Shown here: in pieces, positions 33,923 through 43,630 of the stretch
Layout of the letters: each line of letters begins with the position of its first letter
How positions within the stretch are numbered: the stretch's first letter is position 1
From: Streptomyces sp. CBMA152
GTDB taxonomy: Bacteria > Actinomycetota > Actinomycetes > Streptomycetales > Streptomycetaceae
Length of the DNA stretch: 64,000 bases
Reading direction: 5' to 3'
NCBI RefSeq assembly: GCF_014596475.1
Contig: NZ_MECJ01000002.1
Coordinates: forward strand, 620,001 to 684,000
Position numbers and translations under genes: made by a program
The notes under the pieces: model-generated
Told to the model about the DNA's origin: nothing
The model's database searches: none
What the model saw: only the letters and a program-made list of their open reading frames with translations

Positions 33923-35017
33923 ATGTCCACCACTGTTTCCGGCCAGGGGCAGGATCGTCCGGAGCTGCAGAAGGCGATCGAGGAGTTGGTCGCGTCCGGT
34001 TTCGTCGGGGTCCAGTTGCGGGTGAACGACGAGCGGGGCGAGTGGGTTGGCAGCGCCGGGGCGCGTGAGCTGGGCCGGAGCGACGAGCCGGTGACCGACG
34101 GGCACTTCCGTATCGGCAGCACCACCAAGAACTTCGTGGCGACCTCGGTGCTCATGCTGGTGGCCGAGGGCAGGATCGGCCTGGACGTTCCGGCCGATGA
34201 CTACCTGCCCGGGTTCGGGCTCGATCGGCGGATCACCGTGCGGATGCTGTTGCAGCACACCAGTGGGATCTTCAACCACACCGGTGAGCTCTACGAGGAC
34301 GGGAGGATCGAGTGGGGGATCCCCTGGCGCGGCAAGGAGTGGGTGGACAACCGGTTCAAGACCTACCTGCCCGAAGAGCTGGTCCGACTGTCGCTGTCCA
34401 AGCCGGGGCGGTTTGCGCCGGGTACCGGTTGGAGCTACGCCAATACCAATTACGTGCTGGCCCGGCTGGTGGTCGAGGAGGTCACCGGCCGTTCGTTCGC
34501 CGAGGAGTTGCAGCGGCTGATCCTGGGGCCGCTGGGAATGACCGGCACCGTGGCGCCGGGCACCTCGCCGGAGATCCCCGAGCCGTACAACCACGGCTAC
34601 TACCGTTACGATGACGCCGGGCAGGAGCGGACGGTCGATGTCACCCGGCAGAACCCGTCCTGGGTCGGCGCCGGCGGTGACATGATCTCGACCACCAAGG
34701 ATCTGCATACGTATTTCTCCGCGCTGATGGGCGGCAGGCTCGTGCCGGCCGAGCTGCTGGCCGAGATGCGTACGCCGGAGGCGACGGTCGGCTACGGCCT
34801 GGGGGTGTTCGCGCAGGAGACGGACAGCGGCACCGTCTTCCACCACAACGGCGCCACCATGGGCTCGGCGGCGCTGATGTACGCCACACCCGACGGCGCC
34901 AGGACTTTGACCGCAGGGCTGACCTGGGTGGACGACGCCGACCTGGCGATAGCGCCGGCATTCCTGGCCGCCCAACAGCGTTTTGTCGACGCGGTGTTCT
35001 GCGGCAAGCTGGGCTGA
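33923..35017 (+). CDS. serine hydrolase of the beta-lactamase/D,D-peptidase family
   Basis: A 364-residue class C-like serine hydrolase. Active-site motifs are Ser66-T-T-Lys69, Tyr172-A-N in the YxN motif and H308-N-G310 in place of the KTG/HxG motif. No signal peptide is seen, so it is probably cytoplasmic; such EstB/PBP4-like proteins act on esters, D-amino amides or lactams. AAGGAG supports ATG at 33923 (the frame open from 33827 is not used). It overlaps the MerR gene by one base and is probably controlled by it. Confidence 0.85.
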   Translation: MSTTVSGQGQDRPELQKAIEELVASGFVGVQLRVNDERGEWVGSAGARELGRSDEPVTDGHFRIGSTTKNFVATSVLMLVAEGRIGLDVPADDYLPGFGLDRRITVRMLLQHTSGIFNHTGELYEDGRIEWGIPWRGKEWVDNRFKTYLPEELVRLSLSKPGRFAPGTGWSYANTNYVLARLVVEEVTGRSFAEELQRLILGPLGMTGTVAPGTSPEIPEPYNHGYYRYDDAGQERTVDVTRQNPSWVGAGGDMISTTKDLHTYFSALMGGRLVPAELLAEMRTPEATVGYGLGVFAQETDSGTVFHHNGATMGSAALMYATPDGARTLTAGLTWVDDADLAIAPAFLAAQQRFVDAVFCGKLG

Positions 35018-35784
35018 TGAGGAACGGAGTCACGATCGGGCAGGCGGCGGCGTTCGTCGGCGTCACGGTGAAGACGGTGCGGCACTACCACAAGCTCGGC
35101 CTGGTCGAGGAGCCGGAACGCGACAGCTCCGGCTATCGGCGGTACGGATCCGGCGAGTTGCTGCAGCTGGTGCAGGTACGGACGCTGGCCGCCGCAGGCG
35201 TGCCGCTGGCCGAGATCGGGCCCATGCTCGACGCCGACGCCGCACAGTTCGGCGCCGCGCTCGCCGATGTCGAGCATCAACTCACCGAACGTATCGATGA
35301 GTTGGTATCCCGCCGCGACACGCTGCACCGACTCGCCGACGGCGATCGGGCCCTGCTGCCCGACCGCGCCTGCGCGACTCTGGACCGGATGTCGGGCCTC
35401 GGCTTCGGCCCCGACTATGTGGCCGCGCAACGCGAGGCCCTGGTGTTGGCCCGGGCGCTGGTGCCGCAGGGCTTCGACGGCTTCCTGGCCCAGCTGGAGC
35501 AGGGGCTCGACGACCCCGAGTACGTCGACCTCACCCGGCGCGGCCTGGAGGCGGAGAGCTGGGAGCTCGACGACCCGAGGATCGAGGAACTCGCGACCGC
35601 CATGGCCGACCGCTACCTCGCGTCGCAGGTGGATCACGCCAACCTGCAGACCTGGGCCAGGTCTTCGGCCCAGTACAAGCTGATCAACAACCACCGCGAG
35701 GACCAGGCTCCGGTCGCGGCCCGGCTGACTGCGCTCACCGAGGCCAAGCTCCGTGCCGCGGGCGTACGTATGCCCCACCGTTGA
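35017..35784 (+). CDS. MerR-family transcriptional regulator
   Basis: A 255-residue regulator. The N-terminal MerR helix-turn-helix reads TIGQAAAFVGVTVKTVRHYHKLGLVEEPERDSSGYRRYGSGEL, followed by the dimerisation helix. The C-terminal 140 residues are helical and resemble a TipAS-like or other effector domain, with no metal-binding Cys. Its ATG overlaps the serine-hydrolase stop by one base, so the genes are coupled. It may sense a substrate or product of that hydrolase (inference). Confidence 0.88.
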   Translation: MRNGVTIGQAAAFVGVTVKTVRHYHKLGLVEEPERDSSGYRRYGSGELLQLVQVRTLAAAGVPLAEIGPMLDADAAQFGAALADVEHQLTERIDELVSRRDTLHRLADGDRALLPDRACATLDRMSGLGFGPDYVAAQREALVLARALVPQGFDGFLAQLEQGLDDPEYVDLTRRGLEAESWELDDPRIEELATAMADRYLASQVDHANLQTWARSSAQYKLINNHREDQAPVAARLTALTEAKLRAAGVRMPHR

Positions 35785-35821
35785 GGGGCTCTCCGCCCGA
35801 CGCTTGGGTGCTATGCGCGCA

Positions 35822-37936
35822 CTACACCGCACTCGCTCGGATCGCGGCGATCACCTGGCGTGCCCATGCGGCAGGGGCCGGGAAGCGCATCAGGGCCGAC
35901 AGGTGGGTGATGTGTCTGCGGCGTTGTTCGGTGGTCATGGTCAGGGCCGTGCGCAGGGCGCGCACGAGGTCGGCCGGGCTGTGGGGGTCGGTGAGGACCG
36001 CTGCTCCTGCCAGGTGTTGGGCGATTCCCGCGTGGCGGGAGAGGACAAGAACGCCGGGGCGTGCGGTGGCGGCGCGTGCGGTGACGTACTCCTGGGCGGT
36101 GAGGTTCATGCCGTCGGCGAGCGAGGCCACCCAGAAGATGTCCGCGGCGAGGTAGTGGTCGATGATCTCGGTGAAGTCCAGGTTGTGGGGGATGTAGTCG
36201 ACGGGTTGCCAGGCGGTCGTGCTCCAGCGGTCGTTGACCGCGGTGATGGCCTGCTCCAGTTCCGCGCGGGTCGCGTCGTACGCGCGGATGCCGGTCGCCG
36301 GTGGTGGGCAGATCAGCCGGAACCGCAGGCGCTCGCGCAGGCCGGGGTTCTGCTGGAGCAGGGTGGCCAGCGCGTGAATCTTGTGAACGGGCGCTTTGGC
36401 GTAGTCGAGCCGTTCCACGGACAGGACCAACTGGGCGTCTGCGTCCTCGCGCTGTGGTCTACGGGTGCGGGCGAGGGCGGCGACGGCCTGGTGGTCGATG
36501 CCGAGCGGGTGGACCCCGGTGCGCGGTGGGGAAGCTGTGGTGTCTGCCAGGAGCCGGCGGAAGTGGTCCGCGCAGTCCTGGGTGTGAAACCCGGCCCAGT
36601 CCAACATCGCGAGTGACTCGCGCAGCCGCTCGGCCGCGGGGATACGACGGAAGACGTCGGGAGGGGGGAAAGGGGTGTGGTGGAACAGCCCGATGGTCAC
36701 ATCCGGGCGTTGCATTTTCAGGATGCCCGGTACCAGCCACAGGTTGTAGTCATGCAGCCATACCGTGGCTCCGTGACGGGCGAGGGAGCTGATGTGGTCG
36801 GCGAACGCGGCGTTGACCTTCTCGTATTCCGGCCAGTCTCCGGTCCTGTCCTGGATGAGATGCGGCTGGGCCACCAGCGCCGGCCAGAGCGTCTCCTTGC
36901 AGACGCGGTGGAAGTAACCGGCCCACCGGTCCTCGCTCACCGGTAGGAGCGACAGTCTCAGGCCACCGGTGGCCGAGGAAGGGGGACGCGGTGCCCGCGT
37001 CTCGCCGACGTGGGCCGCTGCCCACACGGCGTCCAGGGCCTCATCGGCGAGCGACGCCCGAAGCGTGGGCAGGACCCCGTTGGGGCTGGAGGGTGCCAGC
37101 CACCGGCCGTCCCGCCAGTGCACCGGCGGCCGGTGATAGCCGACCACCACCGACCGCCGATCGAGCCAGCCCCGGCGCTCCATCGCCTGCGTGATGGCGG
37201 CCGCGCCGGGCAGATCGGACGCGTCGACCAACGCGCTTGCGGGCACGCGCGCGGCCAGTGCCGGCTCCGCGTTCGCCACCACCACGCCATGCGTGCCCAG
37301 GCGGAACAGCGAAAGGTCGTTGAGGGAATCCCCGGCGACGAGCATCGCCTCCCGGGGCCACCCCAACATGCTGGCCAGCAACCGCACTGCCTGCCCCTTG
37401 CCCGCCCGGCAGGGAAGCACGTCGAAGTAGCGCCCCGAGGCGTACGACCAGGAGCACCCCAGCTCCTTCACCGCCGTCTTCACCTCGTCGGTGAGGCCGT
37501 CGGGAGCCAGATAGAAGGAGCACCGGCCGTCCTGGGGCACATCCTGGTACACCAACTGCGGGAACCGTCGCAGAGCCCCGCGGACGATTTCGGCACCCGG
37601 CCAGCCCGCCCGTAGCCGCTCCTCCAGGCCTTCGAGCCGCGTCATGCGCGTGGCGTCGACGACGCTCGCCCCGACATCACCGATGATCCAGCGAGGAAAC
37701 GGCACGAGGGCGTCATCACGTAACAGAGCCTGGACCGATTCCAGGCTCCGCCCGGTCGCGAAGACGACGACGATCTCGGGATGCCGCTCCAGAGTCTCGC
37801 GGAGACGACGCCGGTCGTGCGGCCGGCCGCCCAGCAAGGTTCCGTCCAGGTCGGTGACGAGTACCCTCGCCCCGGCTGCCTCCGCGTTCAAGGACTCTCC
37901 GTTCAGCTTCTGATCACCTGCTTTAGGCGGCAGCAT
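35822..37936 (-). CDS. HAD-phosphatase/GT20 fusion, glucosylglycerol- or trehalose-phosphate synthase type
   Basis: A 704-residue two-domain protein. The N-terminal 240 residues are an HAD phosphatase of the sucrose/trehalose-phosphatase class: VLVTDLDGTLL (Asp29, Asp31), FATGRSLESV and LVAGDSLNDLSLFRLG. The C-terminal part is a GT20 glycosyltransferase with SPNGVLPTL, HDYNLWLVPG, GLFHHTPFPPP, ERLDYAK and DGMNLTAQEYV. The HAD-first order is that of bifunctional glucosylglycerol-phosphate synthase/phosphatases of proteobacteria, and DYNLWL/HHTPF favour that over trehalose-6-phosphate synthase (HDYHLML, HIPFP). A compatible solute or osmoprotectant is the likely product. TTG 37891 is an alternative start. 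Confidence 0.85.
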   Translation of the reverse strand: MLPPKAGDQKLNGESLNAEAAGARVLVTDLDGTLLGGRPHDRRRLRETLERHPEIVVVFATGRSLESVQALLRDDALVPFPRWIIGDVGASVVDATRMTRLEGLEERLRAGWPGAEIVRGALRRFPQLVYQDVPQDGRCSFYLAPDGLTDEVKTAVKELGCSWSYASGRYFDVLPCRAGKGQAVRLLASMLGWPREAMLVAGDSLNDLSLFRLGTHGVVVANAEPALAARVPASALVDASDLPGAAAITQAMERRGWLDRRSVVVGYHRPPVHWRDGRWLAPSSPNGVLPTLRASLADEALDAVWAAAHVGETRAPRPPSSATGGLRLSLLPVSEDRWAGYFHRVCKETLWPALVAQPHLIQDRTGDWPEYEKVNAAFADHISSLARHGATVWLHDYNLWLVPGILKMQRPDVTIGLFHHTPFPPPDVFRRIPAAERLRESLAMLDWAGFHTQDCADHFRRLLADTTASPPRTGVHPLGIDHQAVAALARTRRPQREDADAQLVLSVERLDYAKAPVHKIHALATLLQQNPGLRERLRFRLICPPPATGIRAYDATRAELEQAITAVNDRWSTTAWQPVDYIPHNLDFTEIIDHYLAADIFWVASLADGMNLTAQEYVTARAATARPGVLVLSRHAGIAQHLAGAAVLTDPHSPADLVRALRTALTMTTEQRRRHITHLSALMRFPAPAAWARQVIAAIRASAV

Positions 37937-37986
37937 GGTGCCAGGCCCCGCACGCGTCGACAGAGCGCCGGTCGGGCGCCGAGGGT

Positions 37987-38205
37987 CTACCAGGCCGGAT
38001 CGTGGGTCACCGGGTCGATGACACTCGCCCCGTCCAACATCGTGTTGTCCGCACGCGGCAGGTTGTCGCGCCGCAGATCCCTGATCGCCCGACCCAGCCT
38101 GGCCACGCGAGGATCACCGCTCTCGACCAGTGAGGTGACGGCCTCCTCGGCAAGGTCATGTGCGGCGACAACGAGCCTCTCGACAGCAGGGTCGACGGGC
38201 GACAT
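37987..38205 (-). CDS. small protein of unknown function upstream of the HAD-GT20 gene
   Basis: A 72-residue, acidic, probably helical protein (RLVVAAHDLAEEAVTSLVESGDPRVARLGRAIRDLRRDN). ATG at 38205 has GGGAGG directly upstream, a strong ribosome site, which is the main support for it being real. It ends 50 bases before the HAD-GT20 start on the same strand, so it may be the first gene of that operon. No family recognised. Confidence 0.5.
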   Translation of the reverse strand: MSPVDPAVERLVVAAHDLAEEAVTSLVESGDPRVARLGRAIRDLRRDNLPRADNTMLDGASVIDPVTHDPAW

Positions 38206-38361
38206 GGCACCTCCCAATCAGCGGTCGTGGCGACCTGAAGCCCCGAATCGACATGGTCGATGTTCGGCCGCACAGAAGTCCACTGGTACAGCGCGGGGAC
38301 GTCAAGTACATCTATCCGGCCGCGACCGCTCACCGCGCGCGTTCGAAGGGACAGTTCGAGA

Positions 38362-39195
38362 TCAGCGTGCGCGCAACCGGTCCAGTGCCGACCAGCTCTC
38401 GTCGTCCGCGGCGCGGTAGATCACCAACTGCTGGTCCGGATCCTGAAGCGGCATGAGCACTTCGAATTGCACGGCGATCACACCGATGTCAGGATGCCGC
38501 ATCACCTTGCGTCCACGGCCGTTGACCTTGATATCCCGCTCGGACCACAACCGGGCGAAGTCCTCGTCATGCGTGGTGAATTCAGTGATGAGGTCCGTCA
38601 GCGCCCGATCCTCCGGATGTGCGGCCCACGCGGTGCGCAAGTGGGCGATCCCCTCCCGCACGACGCGTTCGCGGTCGACGTATACCTCACGCATCTCGGG
38701 ACGCATCAGGCACAGCCACATCGCATTGCGCTGTGCGGGCGGCAGGGTGTCGAAATCCAGGAGCAGCCGCGCCATTTCGCCGTTCCAGGCCAGGATGTCG
38801 TAGCGGTGGTTCATCAGCATGGCGGGCAGCGGTGACAGGTCGGCGACCAGCCGGGCCAGCGGCGGCGCCGCGACGGTGGCGGGTTCGTCGGCGTCGCGGG
38901 GGCGCTGCCGGGCCAGGTTGAAGAGGTAGGCGCGTTCGTCGGGGGTCAGGCGAAGCGCCCGGGCCAGTGCTTCCACCACGTTCGCCGAGGGTCGCAGTCC
39001 GCGGCCCTGTTCCAGCCGTACGACGTAGTCGACGCTGACCCCGGCCAGTTCGGCGACCTCTTCGCGGCGCAGTCCCGAAGTGCGCCGGGCCTGTCGACGC
39101 GACGGCAGCCCGAAATCACGCGGGTCCAGACGTTCGCGCCGGGCCCGCAGGAACGCGGCCAACTCCTGTGTCGTGTCCACGGTGCGGATCGTCAT
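38362..39195 (-). CDS. XRE-family regulator with MmyB-like ligand-binding domain
   Basis: A 277-residue regulator. The start LAAFLRARRERLDPRDFGLP then SGLRREEVAELAGVSVDYVVRLEQGRGLRPS is the classic helix-turn-helix; the rest has the MmyB domain, with LPAMLMNHRYDILAWNGEMARLL and the RHPDIGVIAVQFEVL segment near the end. Such proteins commonly repress an adjacent oxidoreductase gene; here an aldo/keto reductase is divergent 118 bases away. ATG at 39195 (MTIRTV) is chosen. Confidence 0.88.
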   Translation of the reverse strand: MTIRTVDTTQELAAFLRARRERLDPRDFGLPSRRQARRTSGLRREEVAELAGVSVDYVVRLEQGRGLRPSANVVEALARALRLTPDERAYLFNLARQRPRDADEPATVAAPPLARLVADLSPLPAMLMNHRYDILAWNGEMARLLLDFDTLPPAQRNAMWLCLMRPEMREVYVDRERVVREGIAHLRTAWAAHPEDRALTDLITEFTTHDEDFARLWSERDIKVNGRGRKVMRHPDIGVIAVQFEVLMPLQDPDQQLVIYRAADDESWSALDRLRAR

Positions 39196-39313
39196 GCCCG
39201 GTCCAACAGCCATGGGTAGGACTGCTGTTCCCAGGAAGTTCCTTCCCTTATCCCCGGCTCGCAGCGGTCACAGACTCGATTTCGGCAACGGACCACAAGC
39301 ACAGGAGGACGCG

Positions 39314-40417
39314 ATGTCCCTCACCCTCGACACCTACCGGCTGCTGGGTCGCTCCGGGCTGCGGGTCTCACCACTGGCCCTGGGCGCGGCTACCTTCGGC
39401 ACCGACTGGGGCTGGGGCGCCGAACGGGACGAGGCACGCAAGCTGTTCGACCTCTACGTCGAGCGCGGCGGCAACTTCATCGACACCGCCGTCACCTACA
39501 CCAACGGCAGTTCCGAGCGCCTGCTGGGCGAATTCGCCCGCGACAACCGGGAGAGCCTGGTGCTGGCGACGAAATACACGACGCTGCGCCGGCCCGGCGA
39601 TCCCAATTCCGGGGGCAGTCACCGCAAGAACCTGTTCGCGTCGGTGGAAGCCAGTCTGCGACAGCTGAATACGGACTACATCGATCTGCTCTATCTGCAC
39701 GTGTGGGATTTCACGACGCCGGTCGAGGAGATCCTGCGCGGCATGGACGATCTGGTCCGGCAGGGCAAGGTCTTGTACGTGGCGATCTCCAACGCCCCGG
39801 CCTGGCAGGTGTCGCGCATGCAGGCGATCGCCGACCTGCGCGGCTGGTCGCCGCTGGTCGCGCTGCAGATCGAATACAGCCTGATCGAGCGCGGTGCGGA
39901 ACGTGACCTGATCCCCATGGCACGCGAGATGGGGCTGGGGGTGATGCCGTACTCGCCGTTGGCCGGCGGGGTGCTCACCGGCAAGTACAGCCGTGACGAC
40001 CTGACCGCGACGAACATCGCATCGAAGGACGGCACGCGCAGAAGCGTGACCATCGCCAACGGCGCGCTGACCGATCGCAACTTCGCCATCGTGGACGTCG
40101 TGAAGGAGGTCGCCACGGAGCTGGGCCGCACACCCGCCCAGGTCGCGCTGGCCTGGACCCTGCAGAACCCGGGCGTGACGGCACCGCTCATCGGTGCCCG
40201 CACCCCCGCGCAACTGGAGGACAACCTGGGCGCCCTGGAGGTCGACTTCACCGCCGCCCAACTGGCCCGCCTCGACGAGGCCGGCGCGATCGGACTCGGC
40301 GTCCCGCACGACCTGCTCGCGGGCGACTTCGGCCGCACACTGACCCGCGGCGACCTGAAGATCGACAGGGGGCCCGACCAGCGGAGGGTCCAGGGCGCAG
40401 CGGCTCAGGCGCAGTGA
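39314..40417 (+). CDS. aldo/keto reductase
   Basis: A 367-residue aldo/keto reductase. NADP-linked barrel features are FIDTAVTYTNGSSERLLG (catalytic Asp and Tyr), LATKYTT (Lys), YLHVWDF (His) and the C-terminal QNPGVTAPLIGARTPAQLEDNLGALEV. Relatives reduce aldehydes, sugars or potassium-channel-type substrates; the substrate is not visible. AGGAGG directly upstream fixes ATG at 39314. It is divergent from the MmyB-like regulator, which probably controls it. Confidence 0.9.
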   Translation: MSLTLDTYRLLGRSGLRVSPLALGAATFGTDWGWGAERDEARKLFDLYVERGGNFIDTAVTYTNGSSERLLGEFARDNRESLVLATKYTTLRRPGDPNSGGSHRKNLFASVEASLRQLNTDYIDLLYLHVWDFTTPVEEILRGMDDLVRQGKVLYVAISNAPAWQVSRMQAIADLRGWSPLVALQIEYSLIERGAERDLIPMAREMGLGVMPYSPLAGGVLTGKYSRDDLTATNIASKDGTRRSVTIANGALTDRNFAIVDVVKEVATELGRTPAQVALAWTLQNPGVTAPLIGARTPAQLEDNLGALEVDFTAAQLARLDEAGAIGLGVPHDLLAGDFGRTLTRGDLKIDRGPDQRRVQGAAAQAQ

Positions 40418-40421
40418 ATCG

Positions 40422-40456
40422 GTGTGGCCCCAACTGCTCCACAGTTGGGGCCACAC
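40422..40456. terminator. bidirectional terminator
   Basis: A perfect 15-bp stem (40422-40436 with 40442-40456), loop CTCCA, between the convergent aldo/keto reductase and DNRLRE/FG-GAP genes. Confidence 0.85.
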
Positions 40457-40477
40457 TCGCTGCTTTCGCCAGGTGCC

Positions 40478-43400
40478 TCAGCCCAGTGCCAAGTACCCCT
40501 TCAAGCCCGGGCCCGCCGGGATGCCCGCGCCCTGGGCGCCGGGGTGGAAGTGCAGTTCGCCGTCCGCGTTGGTGGCCCAGACGCCCGACTTGCCGTTGCC
40601 CGTGACGTCCGGGACGGACGTGATCAGCGGGCGGTTCGCGGGGGTCCAGCCGTTGCCGATCACCTGGTGGGCGGTGCCCAGGCCCTGGCCATCGGGGCCC
40701 GTGCCCTCGTACAGGTGCAGGTCGCCGTTGGAATTGGCGCGGGCCAGCAGGTCGACCCGGCCGTTGCCGGTGTGGTCGCCCGGCGCCATCAGGTCGTAGT
40801 TCGACCAGCCGCCGTCGCCGAGCAGGACCGGCGGCTGCTCCAGATACTCGTCCAGGTAGCCGGAGGACGATCCGAAGTACAGCCAGAGGTGGTCGCCCTT
40901 CTTGACGATCAGGTCTGGGTACGCCTGGCGGTCATCGGGGCCGATGACCCCGTCGCCGTCCAGGTCCAGCGGGCCGTCCACGTCACCGATCGCCAGGATC
41001 TGCTCCGCGCCCCGGAAGTGGGCGTTCTCCTCGTCCCAGACGTTCAGTTCGCGCCGCTCGGAGACGTCGGGCGCGCCCGTCCCGTCGTTCGGGTGGATCC
41101 AGAGGCGGTCGCGCTTCTCGGTGGCGTCCGGGATCAGGGCCAGCAGGTCCTCGAAGTGGTCGTCCGTCCAGTCGCCGCGCGCCGTGATCCGCGCGTTCTT
41201 GTAGGCGCCGGGCGCGGAGGCCGGGTCCGCGGTTTTCGTGGCCTTGCCGGTGCCGTCGCCGAAGAAGCGCTGGAGGGTGCCCGCGCCGTCGACCGCCCAC
41301 AGGTCGGGGTGGCCGTCTCCGTTGATGTCGCCCGCCTTGTCGGGGGTGGCGGGGCCGTTGGCGTAGAAGAGGTAGCCGCGCGCGTCGGAGCGGTTGCCCG
41401 CCCGGTCCAGGCTGCGCACGTTCAGGGTGTGCGGGCCGGCCTTGGCCGGGGTCAGTCTGATCGTGACGTCACCGCCGATCGCGGCGGCCTGCACGGTCCG
41501 TATGTTGGCGTCGATCGTCGACCAGTACTCGTACGAAGCGATGTCCTTGCCGCCGCCGTTGGTGACGGTGAAGACGCCCTCCGTGCGGACCGGCGAGGTG
41601 TTCGCGGGCCAGCCCTCGGCGCCGTCGGGGAACTGCGGCGAGCTCACACCGGGCTGGTGGCTCGGGCGGTCCTTGTAGACGGTGAAGCGGCAGACGTCCG
41701 TCCAGCCGGACGCCGTGCGGTCGTCGGCGGCGCGCACCTGCCAGGAGTAGGAGGTGCGGTCGGCGAACTTGGCCTTGGGCACGGTCACCCGGGCGACCGT
41801 GCCGCTGGTCACGGAGACGGTCTGCTCGAAGATGTTGCCGGTGGTCGCGCCGGTCGGCCAGACCCGGAAGTGGCCCTTGACGGTGCCACCGTCGGCGTCC
41901 ACGACCTTCGCGTACAGTTGTACGTCGGTGTTGCCGACCGCCGCGTACGGGCTGGCGTTGCACTGGGTGGCCGGGCTGGTGCCGATGCCCGTGGGGACGG
42001 TCGGCGGGGTGCTGTACTCGGTGGAGACGACGGCGGTCTTGGCGTCGAACTTCTTCCAGCCGAGGGTGTCGGACTCACTGGCCCGCAGGCCCAGCGTCAT
42101 CGTCGGCCACTTGTTGTTCTGCGCCTTCTTGGCGTTGGCGGTGTTGTCGAACTCCAGGTTGCCCGCCGGGCAGCCGGTGCCCCAGCCCCTGGCGTCCGTG
42201 ACCGTGGCGAGCTTGTTCGACCAACCGGGCTGCTTGTTCCAGGTGGTGGCGGAGCTGATGGTGCCGGTGTCCCACAGCTCGACCGGCTTCTTGGTGCAGG
42301 ACCAGGAGTGGGTGTTCTTGATGCGGAACGTCGACTTGACGATCTGCTTGTCGGCGTCGTGCAGGTTGCGCGCGTCCATCGTGAAGAACGAGCGCCAGGT
42401 GCCGCGGGTCTCGCTCTCGTAGCCGACGCGGGCGACGTTGTCGCTCTTGTTCCAGTACGACGTCGTGGGGTAACTCTTCGAGACGGCCGTCCAGTTGTTG
42501 CGGGCGCCCGAGACGTACGGGTCGATGTGGACGGGGAAGACCGTGTCGGGCGCGGTCAGCAGCTTCTGGTCGGGGGCTATCTCCAGGGAGCCGCCCGCCA
42601 GCTTCGCGGGCATCGTGGTCTCCTTGGCGCCCACCGCCGGAGTGAAGCCCTGCGCCTCTTCGGCGGGCTTGGTCTGCGGCGCGGCGAGCGCGGCGTCCAG
42701 CGAGCGCGCCTTGCGTGGCGGGGCCTGGCCCTCGGCGACGCCTGAGCTGTCCCACATGGACGGGGTGGGCGCGGTGAAGACCTCCTGGCCCGCCGGGTTG
42801 ACGGCGGTGAGATTGCCGGCCGCGTCGGTCTTGGCGGTGACGCCGTGCGTGTCCAGCGCGAAGCGCAGCTTCTTCAGCTCCGGACTTGCCGCCGCCTCCC
42901 GGCTTTTGACGACCAGCAGCTGCTGGTAGCCGGTGACGGACGCCCGCAGCTTCAGGTCCGTGCCGGGCAGTACCTCGGCGTACGTGGCGGTGTCCCCGGA
43001 GAGTTTCGGTTCGGGCAGCTCACCCGCCCAGTCGAGGGTCATGGAGCGGCCGTCGCGGGTGATGGTCGCCATCGGGGCGTCGCCGCCGCCGGAGAACTCC
43101 ATGGCGACCGTCGTCGCCTTGGGGCGTACGGTCCCGTCCGCCGTCTTCACCAGCGTCGGATCGGCGTCCACCAGCTTGCCCGCCTGACGGACCCGGATCG
43201 GCACGGCGTGCGTCTCGCGGGTGAAAGTGCCCGACGGGTTGGCGTACGTGGTGGAGAGCTCGGTGCGCTCCGCGATCACCTCGACCGGCTTGCCCGTGTC
43301 GGCGGCCCGCTCCGAGGCGCGCTGAGCCCCGGGGGACGGCACGGTGTCGGCGGCCGGGGAAGCGGCGGCGGGCGCGGGCACGGCGAACACGGGGCCCGCC

Positions 43401-43519
43401 GAGGCTGCGACGGTGAGACCGGCGGCGACGGCACAGGCGACCAGGGAGCGCCAGGGGAGGAGCGCTCTACCGCTAGGCGATGGGGGAGTGGGCAAGGCTG
43501 GCCCTTTCCGACGGTCCAC
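40478..43519 (-). CDS. large secreted DNRLRE/FG-GAP protein
   Basis: A protein of about 1013 residues from GTG 43519. A signal peptide (SLVACAVAAGLTVAASAGPVFA) is followed by a long N-terminal region, then a DNRLRE-type domain (FPVHIDPYVSGARNNW to CTKKPVELWDTGTISSATTWNKQPGW), fibronectin-like strands, and C-terminal FG-GAP/VCBS units (AGDINGDGHPDLWAV; LDLDGDGVIGPDDRQAYPDLIV; TGNGRVDLLARANSNGDLHLY). It is exported and probably binds calcium in the Asp-rich loops. It is divergent from the RHS giant, and this pairing of a DNRLRE protein with an RHS protein recurs in Streptomyces by memory, which suggests a shared apparatus. The start is uncertain because no ribosome site is clear. Confidence 0.75.
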   Translation of the reverse strand: MDRRKGPALPTPPSPSGRALLPWRSLVACAVAAGLTVAASAGPVFAVPAPAAASPAADTVPSPGAQRASERAADTGKPVEVIAERTELSTTYANPSGTFTRETHAVPIRVRQAGKLVDADPTLVKTADGTVRPKATTVAMEFSGGGDAPMATITRDGRSMTLDWAGELPEPKLSGDTATYAEVLPGTDLKLRASVTGYQQLLVVKSREAAASPELKKLRFALDTHGVTAKTDAAGNLTAVNPAGQEVFTAPTPSMWDSSGVAEGQAPPRKARSLDAALAAPQTKPAEEAQGFTPAVGAKETTMPAKLAGGSLEIAPDQKLLTAPDTVFPVHIDPYVSGARNNWTAVSKSYPTTSYWNKSDNVARVGYESETRGTWRSFFTMDARNLHDADKQIVKSTFRIKNTHSWSCTKKPVELWDTGTISSATTWNKQPGWSNKLATVTDARGWGTGCPAGNLEFDNTANAKKAQNNKWPTMTLGLRASESDTLGWKKFDAKTAVVSTEYSTPPTVPTGIGTSPATQCNASPYAAVGNTDVQLYAKVVDADGGTVKGHFRVWPTGATTGNIFEQTVSVTSGTVARVTVPKAKFADRTSYSWQVRAADDRTASGWTDVCRFTVYKDRPSHQPGVSSPQFPDGAEGWPANTSPVRTEGVFTVTNGGGKDIASYEYWSTIDANIRTVQAAAIGGDVTIRLTPAKAGPHTLNVRSLDRAGNRSDARGYLFYANGPATPDKAGDINGDGHPDLWAVDGAGTLQRFFGDGTGKATKTADPASAPGAYKNARITARGDWTDDHFEDLLALIPDATEKRDRLWIHPNDGTGAPDVSERRELNVWDEENAHFRGAEQILAIGDVDGPLDLDGDGVIGPDDRQAYPDLIVKKGDHLWLYFGSSSGYLDEYLEQPPVLLGDGGWSNYDLMAPGDHTGNGRVDLLARANSNGDLHLYEGTGPDGQGLGTAHQVIGNGWTPANRPLITSVPDVTGNGKSGVWATNADGELHFHPGAQGAGIPAGPGLKGYLALG

Positions 43520-43630
43520 GAGGGGTGTCAATTGGCGCGATGCTGCGTCGATATGGGAAATGAATGAGTCAAGGGAAGGTAATGGATGCGTTTTCGCAGC
43601 GCGTGACCGGGGGTGTCGGTTTCCCGATTC

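Noticed and set aside
40424..42745. A 773-residue frame on the plus strand across the DNRLRE/FG-GAP gene
   Set aside because: Its composition (Arg, Val, Gly) is that of an antisense shadow, and the minus strand shows conserved domains.
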